Shown here piece after piece: positions 22,473 through 29,174 of a stretch of DNA of 30,988 bases. Each line of letters opens with the position of its first letter. Position 1 is the first letter of the stretch. The translations under genes were made by a program, and so were the position numbers. The notes beneath the pieces were generated by a model. The model saw only the letters and a program-made list of their open reading frames with translations, did not search any database and was not told the origin of the DNA. This stretch comes from a virus: positions 1 through 30,988 of IMG/VR virus record IMGVR_UViG_3300026097_000069. The stretch is one strand, 5' to 3'.

Positions 22473-24325
22473 CAGACGGCTCCTCTCTCAACACCACGCA
22501 TCGGTTGAACAGTCATCGCTGGGCGACGCAACTGACCAAGCATGTCACCCAAAGCAGCCATACCAGGCATCGCGTCACCACCAGGGATCGGAGACTGAGG
22601 CCCAGCCATCGCGCTTACCGTCGCGCCAGCCGCAGCCTGGTCAGGACTCATAGCAGCCTCCTGCTGCATAGCCTGTTCCTTCTCCTGCTGTTCCTCCAAC
22701 GCTTCCTTTGTCACCTTATCCAGAGCCTCAGCCAACTCCATTTTGTCGTCTGAGATCAGTTTCATCAGTTTTGCCACAGTCACCGGAGGAATCTGACCAG
22801 CCGCCGCCTGCTGTTGCAGACCCGACATCAACGCCTGCTCCAACCCCTCTGCAATGATGGTGTCATGCTCAACTTCGGGGTTATCAATGTAGGGATCAAG
22901 GGTGGCGGCAGTCATCTTCGACATCGTTCCAAGACCCACACGCTGACCAATACCAATAATCAGGCTGTTGATGTCAGCGCCAGAAGCCGGGTACGACACG
23001 ACATGCTCAGTTGTCTCAAATGTCTCCTTGGCGACATATGTGACCGGGCGGTTTGAGTTACCAGTACCCACAAAAATTGTGCGCTCTTTGCTGCCGTCCC
23101 ACGCCTTCGACAACTCCATCGCAACTTTGTTCTCCTCCTGCAAGGAGTAAGCAAAGGTTTCCTGCGCTTCCGCTACCGGGTAGTCAATGACAGCGGAAAG
23201 AACAGCGTCACCTCGACGCCCTGTACGGATATTGCTACTGGACTCGCCGCCGAACTCGGCTGGGATACCAGCAGTGACCCGCTGATTTCGTTCCAACCTG
23301 TCGATAGTGGGGTTAGTGAGATACCCCGGCTGGGACTGAACTTCCCGGATGTCGCCTCCAGCGACGATATTGACCATTCCTGTACGACCATCATGGGGAC
23401 CGTCAAGGAAACGACCAACCTCACCTGGACGACTAACCAGATATGTGTCAGGGAAGATTCCCTTTTCAACTGCGATCACCTCTAGCGCCATAAGTTTCGC
23501 CTGCTGGTAGTACATGCCAATCATGTTGTCGAACTGACCAGCCGCTGTGTCGAGAGTGATACGCATAGGAACAATCACCGGGCACAGGCCGTTGCTGCGG
23601 TTGGAGTACCGCTCCAGCGTCACGCCCTTCAACGTGTCCCCATTCACTTCCATGTCGTTCGTGGAGGTGTACGGGTCAGAAGTTTTGTACCCGGCAGCGA
23701 CCAGATGCGTCGTCTCAGCGTCGATGTACTCAATCAGTAGGACGCTCGCGTCGTTTGGTTGGTTGTAGTCACCCGTCAGGGCATACAGACGGTCACCGTA
23801 TCCGTTCGCTCGCATCCAGCCCACCGAACGGCGGTACGCAAAAATGCAGTCATTTGGGGTTACCTGACCGGGGATCACATCGGTCGAGGGCAGCGTCTCC
23901 AACGGGTGCCGGATATGCCAGGTCGGGCGGTCCTTCTTGCTGTTCCACCGCACCACCACAGGACTCATGCCATACGCGATCTGGTGCCTGCCGCGCTGCT
24001 TCATCTTCAACGGCACCCGGTCCTCTTGCCACCAGCCCGTCAAAGTACGCGCAGCGTTACTAGAGCGACGGTCATACTTCCTGACACCGGGACGCTCACT
24101 AGAGAACGTCACCGAAGGGGTGACGCTAGTGATTCGGCCAGCCATCTGATCCACGCCCTGCGCCAGCAGGTTTGGGATAGACGGAAGCGTGTTGTTCTCC
24201 ATGTCGGGCAGCGGAACTTCCATCGTCCCGTTGTAGATCGACTGGATCATGTGCATCTTCTGATGCAGCGGCCCATAGAACTTCAGGCGCTGCTTATACA
24301 GAGCAATGACTTGCTCAACTGTCAT
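22472..24325 (-). CDS. Portal protein
   Basis: Forms the twelve-subunit ring at the packaging vertex through which DNA enters and leaves. The 617-residue protein starts MTVEQVIALYKQRLKFYGPL and has portal features: an N-terminal helix with YNGTMEVPLPDMENNTLPSI, a clip or wing domain rich in beta strands (residues 100-250), a region DNMIGMYYQQAKLMALEVIA, and a helical C-terminus that is Gln/Ala/Met-rich (LEEQQEKEQAMQQEAAMSPD). The ATG at 24325 overlaps the terminase stop as ATGA and has AAGGGG about seven bases upstream. A longer TTG-started frame to 24355 is unlikely. Downstream genes are coupled by TGATG overlaps. Confidence 0.85.
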   Translation of the reverse strand: MTVEQVIALYKQRLKFYGPLHQKMHMIQSIYNGTMEVPLPDMENNTLPSIPNLLAQGVDQMAGRITSVTPSVTFSSERPGVRKYDRRSSNAARTLTGWWQEDRVPLKMKQRGRHQIAYGMSPVVVRWNSKKDRPTWHIRHPLETLPSTDVIPGQVTPNDCIFAYRRSVGWMRANGYGDRLYALTGDYNQPNDASVLLIEYIDAETTHLVAAGYKTSDPYTSTNDMEVNGDTLKGVTLERYSNRSNGLCPVIVPMRITLDTAAGQFDNMIGMYYQQAKLMALEVIAVEKGIFPDTYLVSRPGEVGRFLDGPHDGRTGMVNIVAGGDIREVQSQPGYLTNPTIDRLERNQRVTAGIPAEFGGESSSNIRTGRRGDAVLSAVIDYPVAEAQETFAYSLQEENKVAMELSKAWDGSKERTIFVGTGNSNRPVTYVAKETFETTEHVVSYPASGADINSLIIGIGQRVGLGTMSKMTAATLDPYIDNPEVEHDTIIAEGLEQALMSGLQQQAAAGQIPPVTVAKLMKLISDDKMELAEALDKVTKEALEEQQEKEQAMQQEAAMSPDQAAAGATVSAMAGPQSPIPGGDAMPGMAALGDMLGQLRRPAMTVQPMRGVERGAV

Positions 24326-26175
24326 GCGATACCCCTTCGGGCGTAGCCAAGCCAATTAGGACGGTTCAACTGATACAAACCTTCCCTACGAGGAGTGTAA
24401 TGGTTCTCTACCGCTAACTTCCCGAACCATGTACTCATAATCAAATCTGTTGTGTCGTAGTCAGGGTACCGTGTTGCCTCATCAATCAAGTGTTGGCATC
24501 GGGTACGGGTAGTCATGTCTCCCCACGGGATACGCACCATCCCCTGCCGGAACAAGTCACCAATCGACTCCAGGCCGTACTTTGGGTCTTGTTTGTTCAC
24601 GCTTGTTGTGTGCGGCACGAACGACACGCCAGTCATCGCTGACCACTTCTGAACATGCGGCTGCGACAGCAGCCACCGCTGGGCAGCGTTCACCTCAACC
24701 ACTACATGAGAGATCGGAATGTCCAGGTCCACCGAATCCCAATACATCTCGTGGATCAGGCCAGACCACTCAAACGTGTTCAGGTCCAGCGACAGGAACT
24801 GCTCGGGGTTCATGCGGCGCTTATGCAAATCCACGATGTAACGGTTTGTGGACTCAGGGTCGTACAGCCACCAGATCACACCCCACCACTCCGTAGGCGA
24901 CGGGTCTACCGTGATGAACGACCAAGCGTCATTGTCGATCAAATGCGCCGGAGGGTCCAGGAACACCCTGTCCTTGTCTAAGCACCCCGGGGCGGGGTAG
25001 CCCTCCGCGTCTGTGCCGCCCGTGATCCACGCCGGATCGACCAGGCCACCCACAACGTCGCCGTCTTCCTGCTGGTACATGATGGCGAACGAGCGAGGGT
25101 TGTTGTGCTTCAGCGTCTCCAAGTGGTGCCACGACAGGCGGTGAGGATCGAGGAGGCATCCCTTGGGCCACGGCTCTACATCATCGTGGTCACCCGTACA
25201 CAGTTCCTCATCGTGGGCGCGATAAATGATGTGCCGATACTTTGGCTGCTCCTGCATGTTCTTCTTGTCCAGGCAGTAGCGGTACAGGTCATCGTGGGCG
25301 ATCCGCTGTCCCTGCAACACCAGCGTCCCACCCGGCTCCAAGCGCGTCTCAGCCTCTGCGTCCCACCACTCACGAATCAGATCCTTCGATTCGATTGTTT
25401 TCGTGTTCTTGCGGTCCACCAAGTCGTCCCACAGAACGAAATCAAAGCGGCCACCAAGAAAGCCGCTGTCTTGGCCCCACGCGGAGACGGTTGGTTCCTT
25501 GTCGTCCAGTTGAACTCCGTCGAGTTGCCGTACCACCAGGGCTTCCGCACGCCATAGGTCCGTGCGGCCTTCCGGCTTGAACGCCCCAAAATCGTCTTGC
25601 AGGCAGGCTTCGGCATCGAAAGCGATACCCCTCTCCAAATCGTCAGCAGCGGCTTTCAGCGGCGCGTCACGTTCCAAGGCTCTCTTGATGCGTCCGACGT
25701 ACATTCGGGCCTGACGTTCCGTCCTAGAGCCGATCTGGATACGAATACGACGGTTCCTGGCTACCAGCCAACAAGGAATGTCATTAGTGAACAGAGTGGA
25801 CTTACCCGAACCGGGAGGTTCGTTCATCACAATGTATTCGCGTTCGTCCGACTCCACGCTCCGAAGCACCTCGTAAGCGGCTCTTTCCTGCCACGGGCTG
25901 CTCTTACGACCGAAGTACCTGAGCCGGAAATAGGCGAAGTCCTCCAGGGACCGCTGAGCCTCCACCGACAGCGGCTGGCTAACGAGGTTCCCAGCGACCA
26001 TGCTGATGCCCAGCAGACTCGCTGCCTCCAGGCCACCACTCGACGGGTCACCGCGCTCAAACCTGTACGCCGTGGAAGGGCTGATCCTCGCCCGTTTCGC
26101 GGCAGCATCCACACCGATACCCTCATTCCGGGCATCGAAGTACCGCTCCCAACGGTTCAGATCAACTTTCCTCAC
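24322..26175 (-). CDS. Large terminase with N-terminal helix-turn-helix
   Basis: ATP-driven DNA packaging motor and nuclease. The 617-residue protein begins with an HTH-like segment near residues 20-41 (GVDAAAKRARISPSTAYRFE), unusual for a large terminase and reminiscent of the DNA-binding domain of small terminases. The ATPase follows: Walker A NEPPGSGKST at 118-127, Walker B FDFVLWDD at 244-251 and coupling motif LQGQRIAHDD near 287-296. The nuclease has a first acidic residue in ITVDPS (D424), a second in VVVEVN (E494) and a third in PDYDTTD near 571-577. The start is a GTG at 26175 that overlaps the upstream stop as GTGA, with GGAGGAGA four bases upstream. No separate small terminase is recognised. 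Confidence 0.9.
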   Translation of the reverse strand: MRKVDLNRWERYFDARNEGIGVDAAAKRARISPSTAYRFERGDPSSGGLEAASLLGISMVAGNLVSQPLSVEAQRSLEDFAYFRLRYFGRKSSPWQERAAYEVLRSVESDEREYIVMNEPPGSGKSTLFTNDIPCWLVARNRRIRIQIGSRTERQARMYVGRIKRALERDAPLKAAADDLERGIAFDAEACLQDDFGAFKPEGRTDLWRAEALVVRQLDGVQLDDKEPTVSAWGQDSGFLGGRFDFVLWDDLVDRKNTKTIESKDLIREWWDAEAETRLEPGGTLVLQGQRIAHDDLYRYCLDKKNMQEQPKYRHIIYRAHDEELCTGDHDDVEPWPKGCLLDPHRLSWHHLETLKHNNPRSFAIMYQQEDGDVVGGLVDPAWITGGTDAEGYPAPGCLDKDRVFLDPPAHLIDNDAWSFITVDPSPTEWWGVIWWLYDPESTNRYIVDLHKRRMNPEQFLSLDLNTFEWSGLIHEMYWDSVDLDIPISHVVVEVNAAQRWLLSQPHVQKWSAMTGVSFVPHTTSVNKQDPKYGLESIGDLFRQGMVRIPWGDMTTRTRCQHLIDEATRYPDYDTTDLIMSTWFGKLAVENHYTPRREGLYQLNRPNWLGYARRGIA

Positions 26176-26555
26176 GCGATCTCCTCCAACGGGTCCAGGG
26201 CTTGTGACACGGTGTCACGATCAGGCACAAGCACCTTCCCCTGGCGACCAGCAGCGAGAATAGCGTCCCAATCCGGGGCTACTCGTCGTCGATCATCAGG
26301 CGAGACAGAACCATCGACGCGATCTCGTCCACCGATGCCTCCGACACCGCCGCTTTGTGGCGCAGCGCCGCCTCCACCTCCGGGTCCAACATCAACGTAA
26401 CCATCCAACTCCACCTCCAACGCTCTCTCCACAAGCGAAGCCAACGTCACACCTCGCTGACGAGCAGCCGACCGCAGGGCCACGACCAGGCTGGCATCCA
26501 GCAACACACTCAGTTGCAGCCGATCCGACCGCGACCGCGTGCTATTGCTATCCAC
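26172..26555 (-). CDS. Ribbon-helix-helix DNA-binding protein before the terminase
   Basis: A 127-residue protein. Residues 12-50 match a ribbon-helix-helix fold: strand RLQLSVLLD, helix ASLVVALRSAARQRG, helix TLASLVERALEVEL. A Gly-rich linker (about 58-70) and a charged tail (APDWDAILAAGRQGKVLVPD, then the palindrome-encoded D-T-V-S-Q) follow. Such proteins bind DNA as dimers, often cooperatively on tandem repeats of their own promoter. Four TTACCAGTAA repeats lie directly upstream, the nearest ending ten bases from the GTG start at 26555. It could be an autoregulated repressor of the late block. Its place before the large terminase also suggests a small-terminase role, with the repeats as packaging site. 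No toxin partner is present. Confidence 0.65.
   Translation of the reverse strand: MDSNSTRSRSDRLQLSVLLDASLVVALRSAARQRGVTLASLVERALEVELDGYVDVGPGGGGGAAPQSGGVGGIGGRDRVDGSVSPDDRRRVAPDWDAILAAGRQGKVLVPDRDTVSQALDPLEEIA
26204..26218. promoter_or_regulatory. Dispersed palindrome copy upstream of the terminase
   Basis: An exact copy with centre C in the direction of transcription. It lies inside the 3' end of the RHH gene (D-T-V-S-Q) and 28 bases before the terminase GTG. Confidence 0.85.
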
Positions 26556-26565
26556 GAACCTAGTT

Positions 26566-26608
26566 TTACCAGTAATTACCAGTAATTACCAGTAATCCTT
26601 ACCAGTAA
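26566..26608. repeat. Four TTACCAGTAA repeats upstream of the RHH gene
   Basis: Copies at 26566-26575, 26576-26585, 26586-26595 and 26599-26608. The first three are contiguous with a 10-base period, close to one helical turn, and the fourth is displaced by three bases. Each unit is also nearly self-complementary (TTAC-CA-GTAA). They cover any promoter position of the RHH gene and are a probable operator or iteron. Confidence 0.9.
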
Positions 26609-26726
26609 CAGTCCCAAACAAACCCCATATGACCCATATTTAGGGAGCGCATGAGTATATGTATAGGGGGGAGGGGGCCTCGGCATGACCCCGGTCAAAC
26701 TTCGCTGCGCGTGAGGGAATCGAGGC

Positions 26727-26741
26727 GTGACACGGTGTCAC
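26727..26741. promoter_or_regulatory. Dispersed palindrome copy in the divergent region (1)
   Basis: An exact copy, centre G on the plus strand, about 255 bases before the 26996 start and about 170 bases from the RHH start. It is one of two copies 156 bases apart in this region. Confidence 0.85.
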
Positions 26742-26780
26742 AGTCAGAAGGGAGACACCCGACCCCTAGTCGGTTTCGGT

Positions 26781-26804
26781 GGGTGGGGGGGTGGGGGTGC
26801 CGGG
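26781..26804 (+). other. G-quadruplex-like G runs
   Basis: G runs of 3, 7, 5 and 3 bases separated by loops T, T and TGCC. The pattern satisfies the simple rule of four runs of at least three G with short loops. It lies between the two palindromes of the divergent region. A structure would form on the plus strand. Confidence 0.5.
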
Positions 26805-26882
26805 TGGTCGGTTCACCTATGGATGGCCCCTGCCCGGTTGCTTGCCGCTATGACTGGCAGGCCGGGGCTGGCGGTCGAGGTT

Positions 26883-26897
26883 GTGACACGGTGTCAC
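26883..26897. promoter_or_regulatory. Dispersed palindrome copy just upstream of a promoter
   Basis: An exact copy, centre G on the plus strand, ending 16 bases before the -35 of the promoter at 26914-26942, a position suited to an activator or to repression by looping with the copy at 26727. Confidence 0.85.
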
Positions 26898-26913
26898 GAA
26901 TTGGGAGGGGGTA

Positions 26914-26942
26914 TTCACTTTCGGGATGGCATGGTGTAGGGT
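26914..26942 (+). promoter_or_regulatory. Putative promoter for the Lys-rich protein gene
   Basis: TTCACT (-35), 17 bases, then TAGGGT (-10, fits the actinobacterial TANNNT pattern). The predicted transcript start is near 26949. It is weaker than the promoter at 27869 but placed correctly for the 26996 gene. Confidence 0.4.
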
Positions 26943-26956
26943 GGTGGTATCACCAC
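26941..26956. promoter_or_regulatory. Inverted repeat at the predicted transcript start
   Basis: GTGGTG and CACCAC separated by GTAT, a perfect six-base inverted repeat spanning the predicted start site. Its right arm begins a 12-base element, CACCACGGGATA, that recurs in the promoter spacer at 27877-27888. A likely operator. Confidence 0.45.
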
Positions 26957-26995
26957 GGGATAGGCCCGGGTGAACGACACGGGAAGGCAGTCATC

Positions 26996-27625
26996 ATGAC
27001 CGCGAACACTCGCAAGGCCAGCACCACCAAGCGCACCACCAAGGCCAGCACCAAGGCCAAGGCCACCAAGGCCAGCACCAAGCCCGACCCCTACGCCAAG
27101 GTAGTCGAGGTCGAGGACACCTCCGCCGCCATCGTCTATTCGCTGATGACCGCTGAGACGGACTACCAAGGCAAGGTGGCAAGCCTTGGCCCGGTTATCG
27201 CCAAGCGGCTAGCGGGTGGCGAGACTAACGCCGCTATCGCCCGGGAGGTGGTCGCACTCGCCAAGGCCCAAGGCCAGACGATCAAGCAGAACACTGCGGC
27301 TCAGCGCGTGCGCCGCTACGGCATGATCGGTGAAGCCATCCTCAAGGCTGATGCCAAGGCTGACGTATCCGAAGTGATCGAGAAGGCCAGCGCCAAGGCC
27401 CGGGGCAATTCGTCGGGCAAGGGTAAGGCCAAGGCCAGCGGCGCACCCAAGTCGGTCAGCACGCTGATCGAGGCTTTCAGCGGCACCGCCAAGGGCGTCA
27501 CGGATCGAGTGATCGAGGACGGCACGCCCGATGAGCAAGATAAGTACCTCCTGGTGCTGATGGCCAGCGTGCGCCGGATGGAGGCGGCACGGAAGTCCGG
27601 AGTCGCCAAGGTCGAGGCGGCATAA
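26996..27625 (+). CDS. Lys/Ala/Thr-rich (histone-like tail) protein with HTH-like centre
   Basis: A 209-residue protein and the first gene of the plus-strand block. Residues 1-30 are a repetitive cationic tail of KAST/KAT units, like the tails of histone H1-like or actinobacterial HU proteins. Residues 75-112 (GETNAAIAREVVALAKAQGQ, QNTAAQRVRRYGMIGEAIL) read as helices with an HTH-like spacing. A second Lys/Ala/Gly-rich linker spans about 125-155 and the C-terminus is helical (TPDEQDKYLLVLMASVRRME). The ATG at 26996 has GGAAGG eight bases upstream. A strong terminator follows. It is monocistronic with its own promoter and operator-like repeats, which suits a regulator or nucleoid-type DNA-binding protein. 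It is a candidate binder of the dispersed palindrome. No family recognised. Confidence 0.7.
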   Translation: MTANTRKASTTKRTTKASTKAKATKASTKPDPYAKVVEVEDTSAAIVYSLMTAETDYQGKVASLGPVIAKRLAGGETNAAIAREVVALAKAQGQTIKQNTAAQRVRRYGMIGEAILKADAKADVSEVIEKASAKARGNSSGKGKAKASGAPKSVSTLIEAFSGTAKGVTDRVIEDGTPDEQDKYLLVLMASVRRMEAARKSGVAKVEAA

Positions 27626-27638
27626 CTGCCAAGGCCCG

Positions 27639-27673
27639 AAGCCCCCTAGCCCCGAAAGGGGCTGGGGGGCTTT
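27639..27673 (+). terminator. Rho-independent terminator after the Lys-rich gene
   Basis: A strong hairpin. The 5' arm AGCCCCCTAGCCCC and 3' arm GGGGCTGGGGGGCT flank a GAAA tetraloop, with a small internal mismatch, followed by TTTCGCTT. It starts about 13 bases after the stop codon at 27625. Confidence 0.85.
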
Positions 27674-27805
27674 CGCTTGCCCGGCTAACGCGGCGCGGCT
27701 AACGCCGCCCGGATTTGGGTACGTTGTCGAGGCGGCACGAACCTACTTGGAGGACACGACTCGACCAGCCGGGGTTGTCGCTGTTGCCGATGTGGTGGTG
27801 GTGTT

Positions 27806-27820
27806 GTGACACGGTGTCAC
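27806..27820. promoter_or_regulatory. Dispersed palindrome copy upstream of the 27869 promoter
   Basis: An exact copy, centre G on the plus strand, about 50 bases before the -35 element. It pairs with the copy at 27939, 133 bases further on, so the two flank the promoter. Confidence 0.85.
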
Positions 27821-27868
27821 GGGGCTGTTGTGTGGTGCTGCCGACGTTGTTGTGGCGTGATGCCCCCA

Positions 27869-27897
27869 TTGACTTACACCACGGGATACGGTAGGAT
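27869..27897 (+). promoter_or_regulatory. Strong sigma70-like promoter of the small-gene operon
   Basis: TTGACT (-35, five of six), exactly 17 bases, then TAGGAT (-10, four of six, fits TANNNT). The predicted transcript start is near 27904. The spacer contains the shared element CACCACGGGATA. Palindromes lie on both sides (27806 and 27939), the second inside the leader. Confidence 0.75.
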
Positions 27898-27938
27898 AGG
27901 TAGTGATGGTTGAGGAATAACCAAGACCACACCCGGTT

Positions 27939-27953
27939 GTGACACGGTGTCAC
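27939..27953. promoter_or_regulatory. Dispersed palindrome copy in the leader of the small-gene operon
   Basis: An exact copy, centre G on the plus strand, about 35 bases after the predicted transcript start and 33 bases before the ATG at 27987. Bound protein here would act as a roadblock, as stoperators do. Confidence 0.85.
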
Positions 27954-27986
27954 GACCAGAGTCCAAGCCCCAAGGAGGCAAAGACC

Positions 27987-28208
27987 ATGCGTATCTACCT
28001 AAACCGTAAGCACCCCAGCGGCGTTTACCACTACGCCGACTGGAACAGATCGCTAACGATCAACTTCTACGCCCACTACCCCACCAAGGGCGTAATCAAC
28101 TACCACGCCATGACGCTAGGCGGCTTCACCAGCGACGATCCGCCCACGCAACTAGACGCACTCCAGGCAGTCATCCGCTACACGCTGCCCGACGGTGAGG
28201 ACATCTGA
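27987..28208 (+). CDS. 73-residue hypothetical protein, first gene of the small-gene operon
   Basis: A small, aromatic and His-rich protein (RIYLNRKHPSGVYHYADWNR, INFYAHYPTKGVINYHAM) with no cysteine or membrane segment. The alternating pattern suggests beta strands. A strong AAGGAGG lies eight bases before the ATG, and a good promoter precedes it, so it should be well expressed early. No family is recognised. It is followed, with one base between, by the small membrane protein. Confidence 0.75.
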   Translation: MRIYLNRKHPSGVYHYADWNRSLTINFYAHYPTKGVINYHAMTLGGFTSDDPPTQLDALQAVIRYTLPDGEDI

Positions 28209-28209
28209 C

Positions 28210-28416
28210 ATGGCTGCGTTGATATTCGGTGCGCTGATCCTGCTCATCCCTAATGCGCTGTTCGCGCTGTGGATGGTGTGGTTCGACCTGTCCGATAACG
28301 GCACCATGACTGTCGCTGGTCGCCGTTACATCTCATTCACGTTCGGTTTCATCGCCGTCGTGTTGATCTCTGCCCTCGCTGGGCTAATCCATCTCATCAA
28401 CTCGATTGGAGCCTGA
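28210..28416 (+). CDS. Small membrane protein with two TM segments
   Basis: A 68-residue protein. TM1 is near residues 2-24 (AALIFGALILLIPNALFALW) and TM2 near 45-66 (FTFGFIAVVLISALAGLIHL). The short loop between them (DLSDNGTMTVAGRRYIS) carries two Arg residues before TM2. It lies in the plus-strand operon, far from the lysis cassette, so I do not call it a holin. Small early membrane proteins in phages may modify the host envelope or block superinfection, but there is no direct support here. The ATG follows the preceding stop by one base. Confidence 0.7.
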   Translation: MAALIFGALILLIPNALFALWMVWFDLSDNGTMTVAGRRYISFTFGFIAVVLISALAGLIHLINSIGA

Positions 28417-28418
28417 CC

Positions 28419-28562
28419 ATGTTTGGAGACAGCATCGCTGCCCACGAATACAAGGTGTACGCCCGACTGCTGCGTAAGTGCGCGGAGTGTGGCCGTGTAT
28501 TCGACCTGTCCAACGAGTCCGAGTCTGCCGAATGGCACTACGGCCACGATTGCGAGGTGTGA
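28419..28562 (+). CDS. 47-residue zinc-ribbon-like protein
   Basis: A small protein with K-C-A-E-C-G near residues 20-25 and H-Y-G-H-D-C at the end, giving a CxxC...HxxxC set that could bind one zinc. The layout resembles small single-zinc phage proteins. The ATG at 28419 lies two bases after the previous stop, and its own stop is one base before the next ATG. It is one of five CxxC-bearing mini-proteins in 1.7 kb. Function unknown. Confidence 0.7.
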   Translation: MFGDSIAAHEYKVYARLLRKCAECGRVFDLSNESESAEWHYGHDCEV

Positions 28563-28563
28563 C

Positions 28564-28869
28564 ATGGCTAAGTGCATGATCTGTTTCACCGACCAGGAAC
28601 ACTTCGCTGACCATTGGGCCTACGAGTCGATGGACGTTTACCTCACCAGCCCAGCGAACCAGATCGTTGTGGGTGCGCTGTGGCGTGAGGCTAAGCGGCG
28701 CGGCGTAGAGCATGTGTTTCTCGCTGTGTGGCGGCGTAAGCGTGCCGAGAAACTGCGTCAGGCCACTCTGTCGCAGATCGACTGGCGCACCAAGGTATCT
28801 CGTCGGCCCAGCAAGGGTCGGCACCATGACTCGTGGAGCATCCGCGAGAAGTACGCACGGTGCGCGTGA
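28564..28869 (+). CDS. 101-residue CxxC-containing basic protein
   Basis: The N-terminus AKCMICFTDQEHFADHW contains CxxC plus two His residues that could complete a zinc site. The remainder is basic and helical (GALWREAKRRGVEHVFLAVW followed by RRKRAEKLRQATL), ending with a basic tail (TKVSRRPSKGRHHDS). It may bind nucleic acid. The stop codon TGA is supplied by the palindrome at 28866-28880 (bases 28867-28869), so gene end and regulatory site are fused. ATG at 28564 follows the preceding stop by one base. Confidence 0.7.
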   Translation: MAKCMICFTDQEHFADHWAYESMDVYLTSPANQIVVGALWREAKRRGVEHVFLAVWRRKRAEKLRQATLSQIDWRTKVSRRPSKGRHHDSWSIREKYARCA

Positions 28870-28880
28870 CACCGTGTCAC
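28866..28880. promoter_or_regulatory. Dispersed palindrome copy providing a stop codon
   Basis: An exact copy, centre C. Its second to fourth bases (TGA) are the stop codon of the preceding gene. The next ATG (28905) lies 24 bases downstream, after ACAACTGAGAGAACAGGAG, a spacing identical to the copy at 29346. Confidence 0.85.
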
Positions 28881-28904
28881 AACTGAGAGAACAGGAGAAC
28901 TGAG

Positions 28905-29174
28905 ATGGCTAGATGCGAGGACTACCCGTGCTGTGGTCACACCGACGGACTCGGCTGCGACTACACGCCCGACTACTCCGCTATCCAAGCGCACTTGGGT
29001 TGCGAACACGAGGCAGGCTACTGCCAGATGGACGACAACGAGCCGACCTGTGATGTCTGCGGCGGCGAGCAAGAAGCCGCTAATGACGAGGGTGCTGGCT
29101 GGTGTGAGCATTGCGGCTGCTGCGCTGACCATTGCCAGAAGCAAATCGACTGCAACGTGGAGGTACTGACATGA
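28905..29174 (+). CDS. Cysteine-rich protein with repeated zinc-ribbon pairs
   Basis: An 89-residue protein with 14 cysteines. They occur in groups: C-x5-C-C near the N-terminus, single Cys near 18, 33 and 40, then C-D-V-C, C-E-H-C-G-C-C and C-A-D-H-C-like spacing towards the end. The acidic background (about 15 Asp/Glu) distinguishes it from DNA-binding zinc fingers. The pattern CCGHTDG...CDYTPDYSAIQAH resembles small Cys-rich proteins I have seen in actinobacterial phages. Probably binds two or more zinc ions and acts by protein contact. The ATG has AGGAG eight bases upstream, in a module shared with two other genes. Its stop overlaps the next start as ATGA. Confidence 0.75.
   Translation: MARCEDYPCCGHTDGLGCDYTPDYSAIQAHLGCEHEAGYCQMDDNEPTCDVCGGEQEAANDEGAGWCEHCGCCADHCQKQIDCNVEVLT

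Larger units (their letters stand above)
26556..26995. other. Divergent intergenic region (440 bp)
   Basis: Separates the minus-strand late block from the plus-strand block. From left to right it contains the TTACCAGTAA repeats, an A/T-rich stretch near 26610-26640, G-rich stretches near 26664-26677 and 26779-26804, two palindromes (26727 and 26883) and a plus-strand promoter (26914-26942) with an inverted repeat. The plus-strand open frame that runs through it is an upstream extension of the 26996 gene with unlikely sequence and no ribosome-binding site. It is the best candidate in the window for a master regulatory switch, an origin or a packaging site. Confidence 0.7.
27626..27986. other. 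Intergenic region between terminator and second plus-strand unit (361 bp)
   Basis: Contains the terminator, then a GC-rich stretch with the nine-base direct repeat GGCTAACGC twice (about 27683-27705) and a potential hairpin GCGGCG/CGCCGC. Two palindromes (27806 and 27939) and a strong promoter (27869-27897) follow. I see no convincing gene on either strand. Confidence 0.6.

Noticed and set aside
26651-26995. Upstream extension of the plus-strand frame ending at 27625
   Set aside because: It translates G-rich non-coding DNA and two palindromes, has no ribosome-binding site at its first ATG, and the ATG at 26996 has a good one.
27699-27953. Minus-strand open frame of 84 codons
   Set aside because: It covers the promoter and two palindromes of the plus-strand operon, has no ribosome-binding site, and its composition (His and Ser runs from repeats) is not gene-like.
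27626-27986. tRNA or small RNA gene in the GC-rich gap
   Set aside because: I found no cloverleaf with a T-loop GTTCGANTC signature. The local hairpins are explained by a terminator and a short direct repeat.
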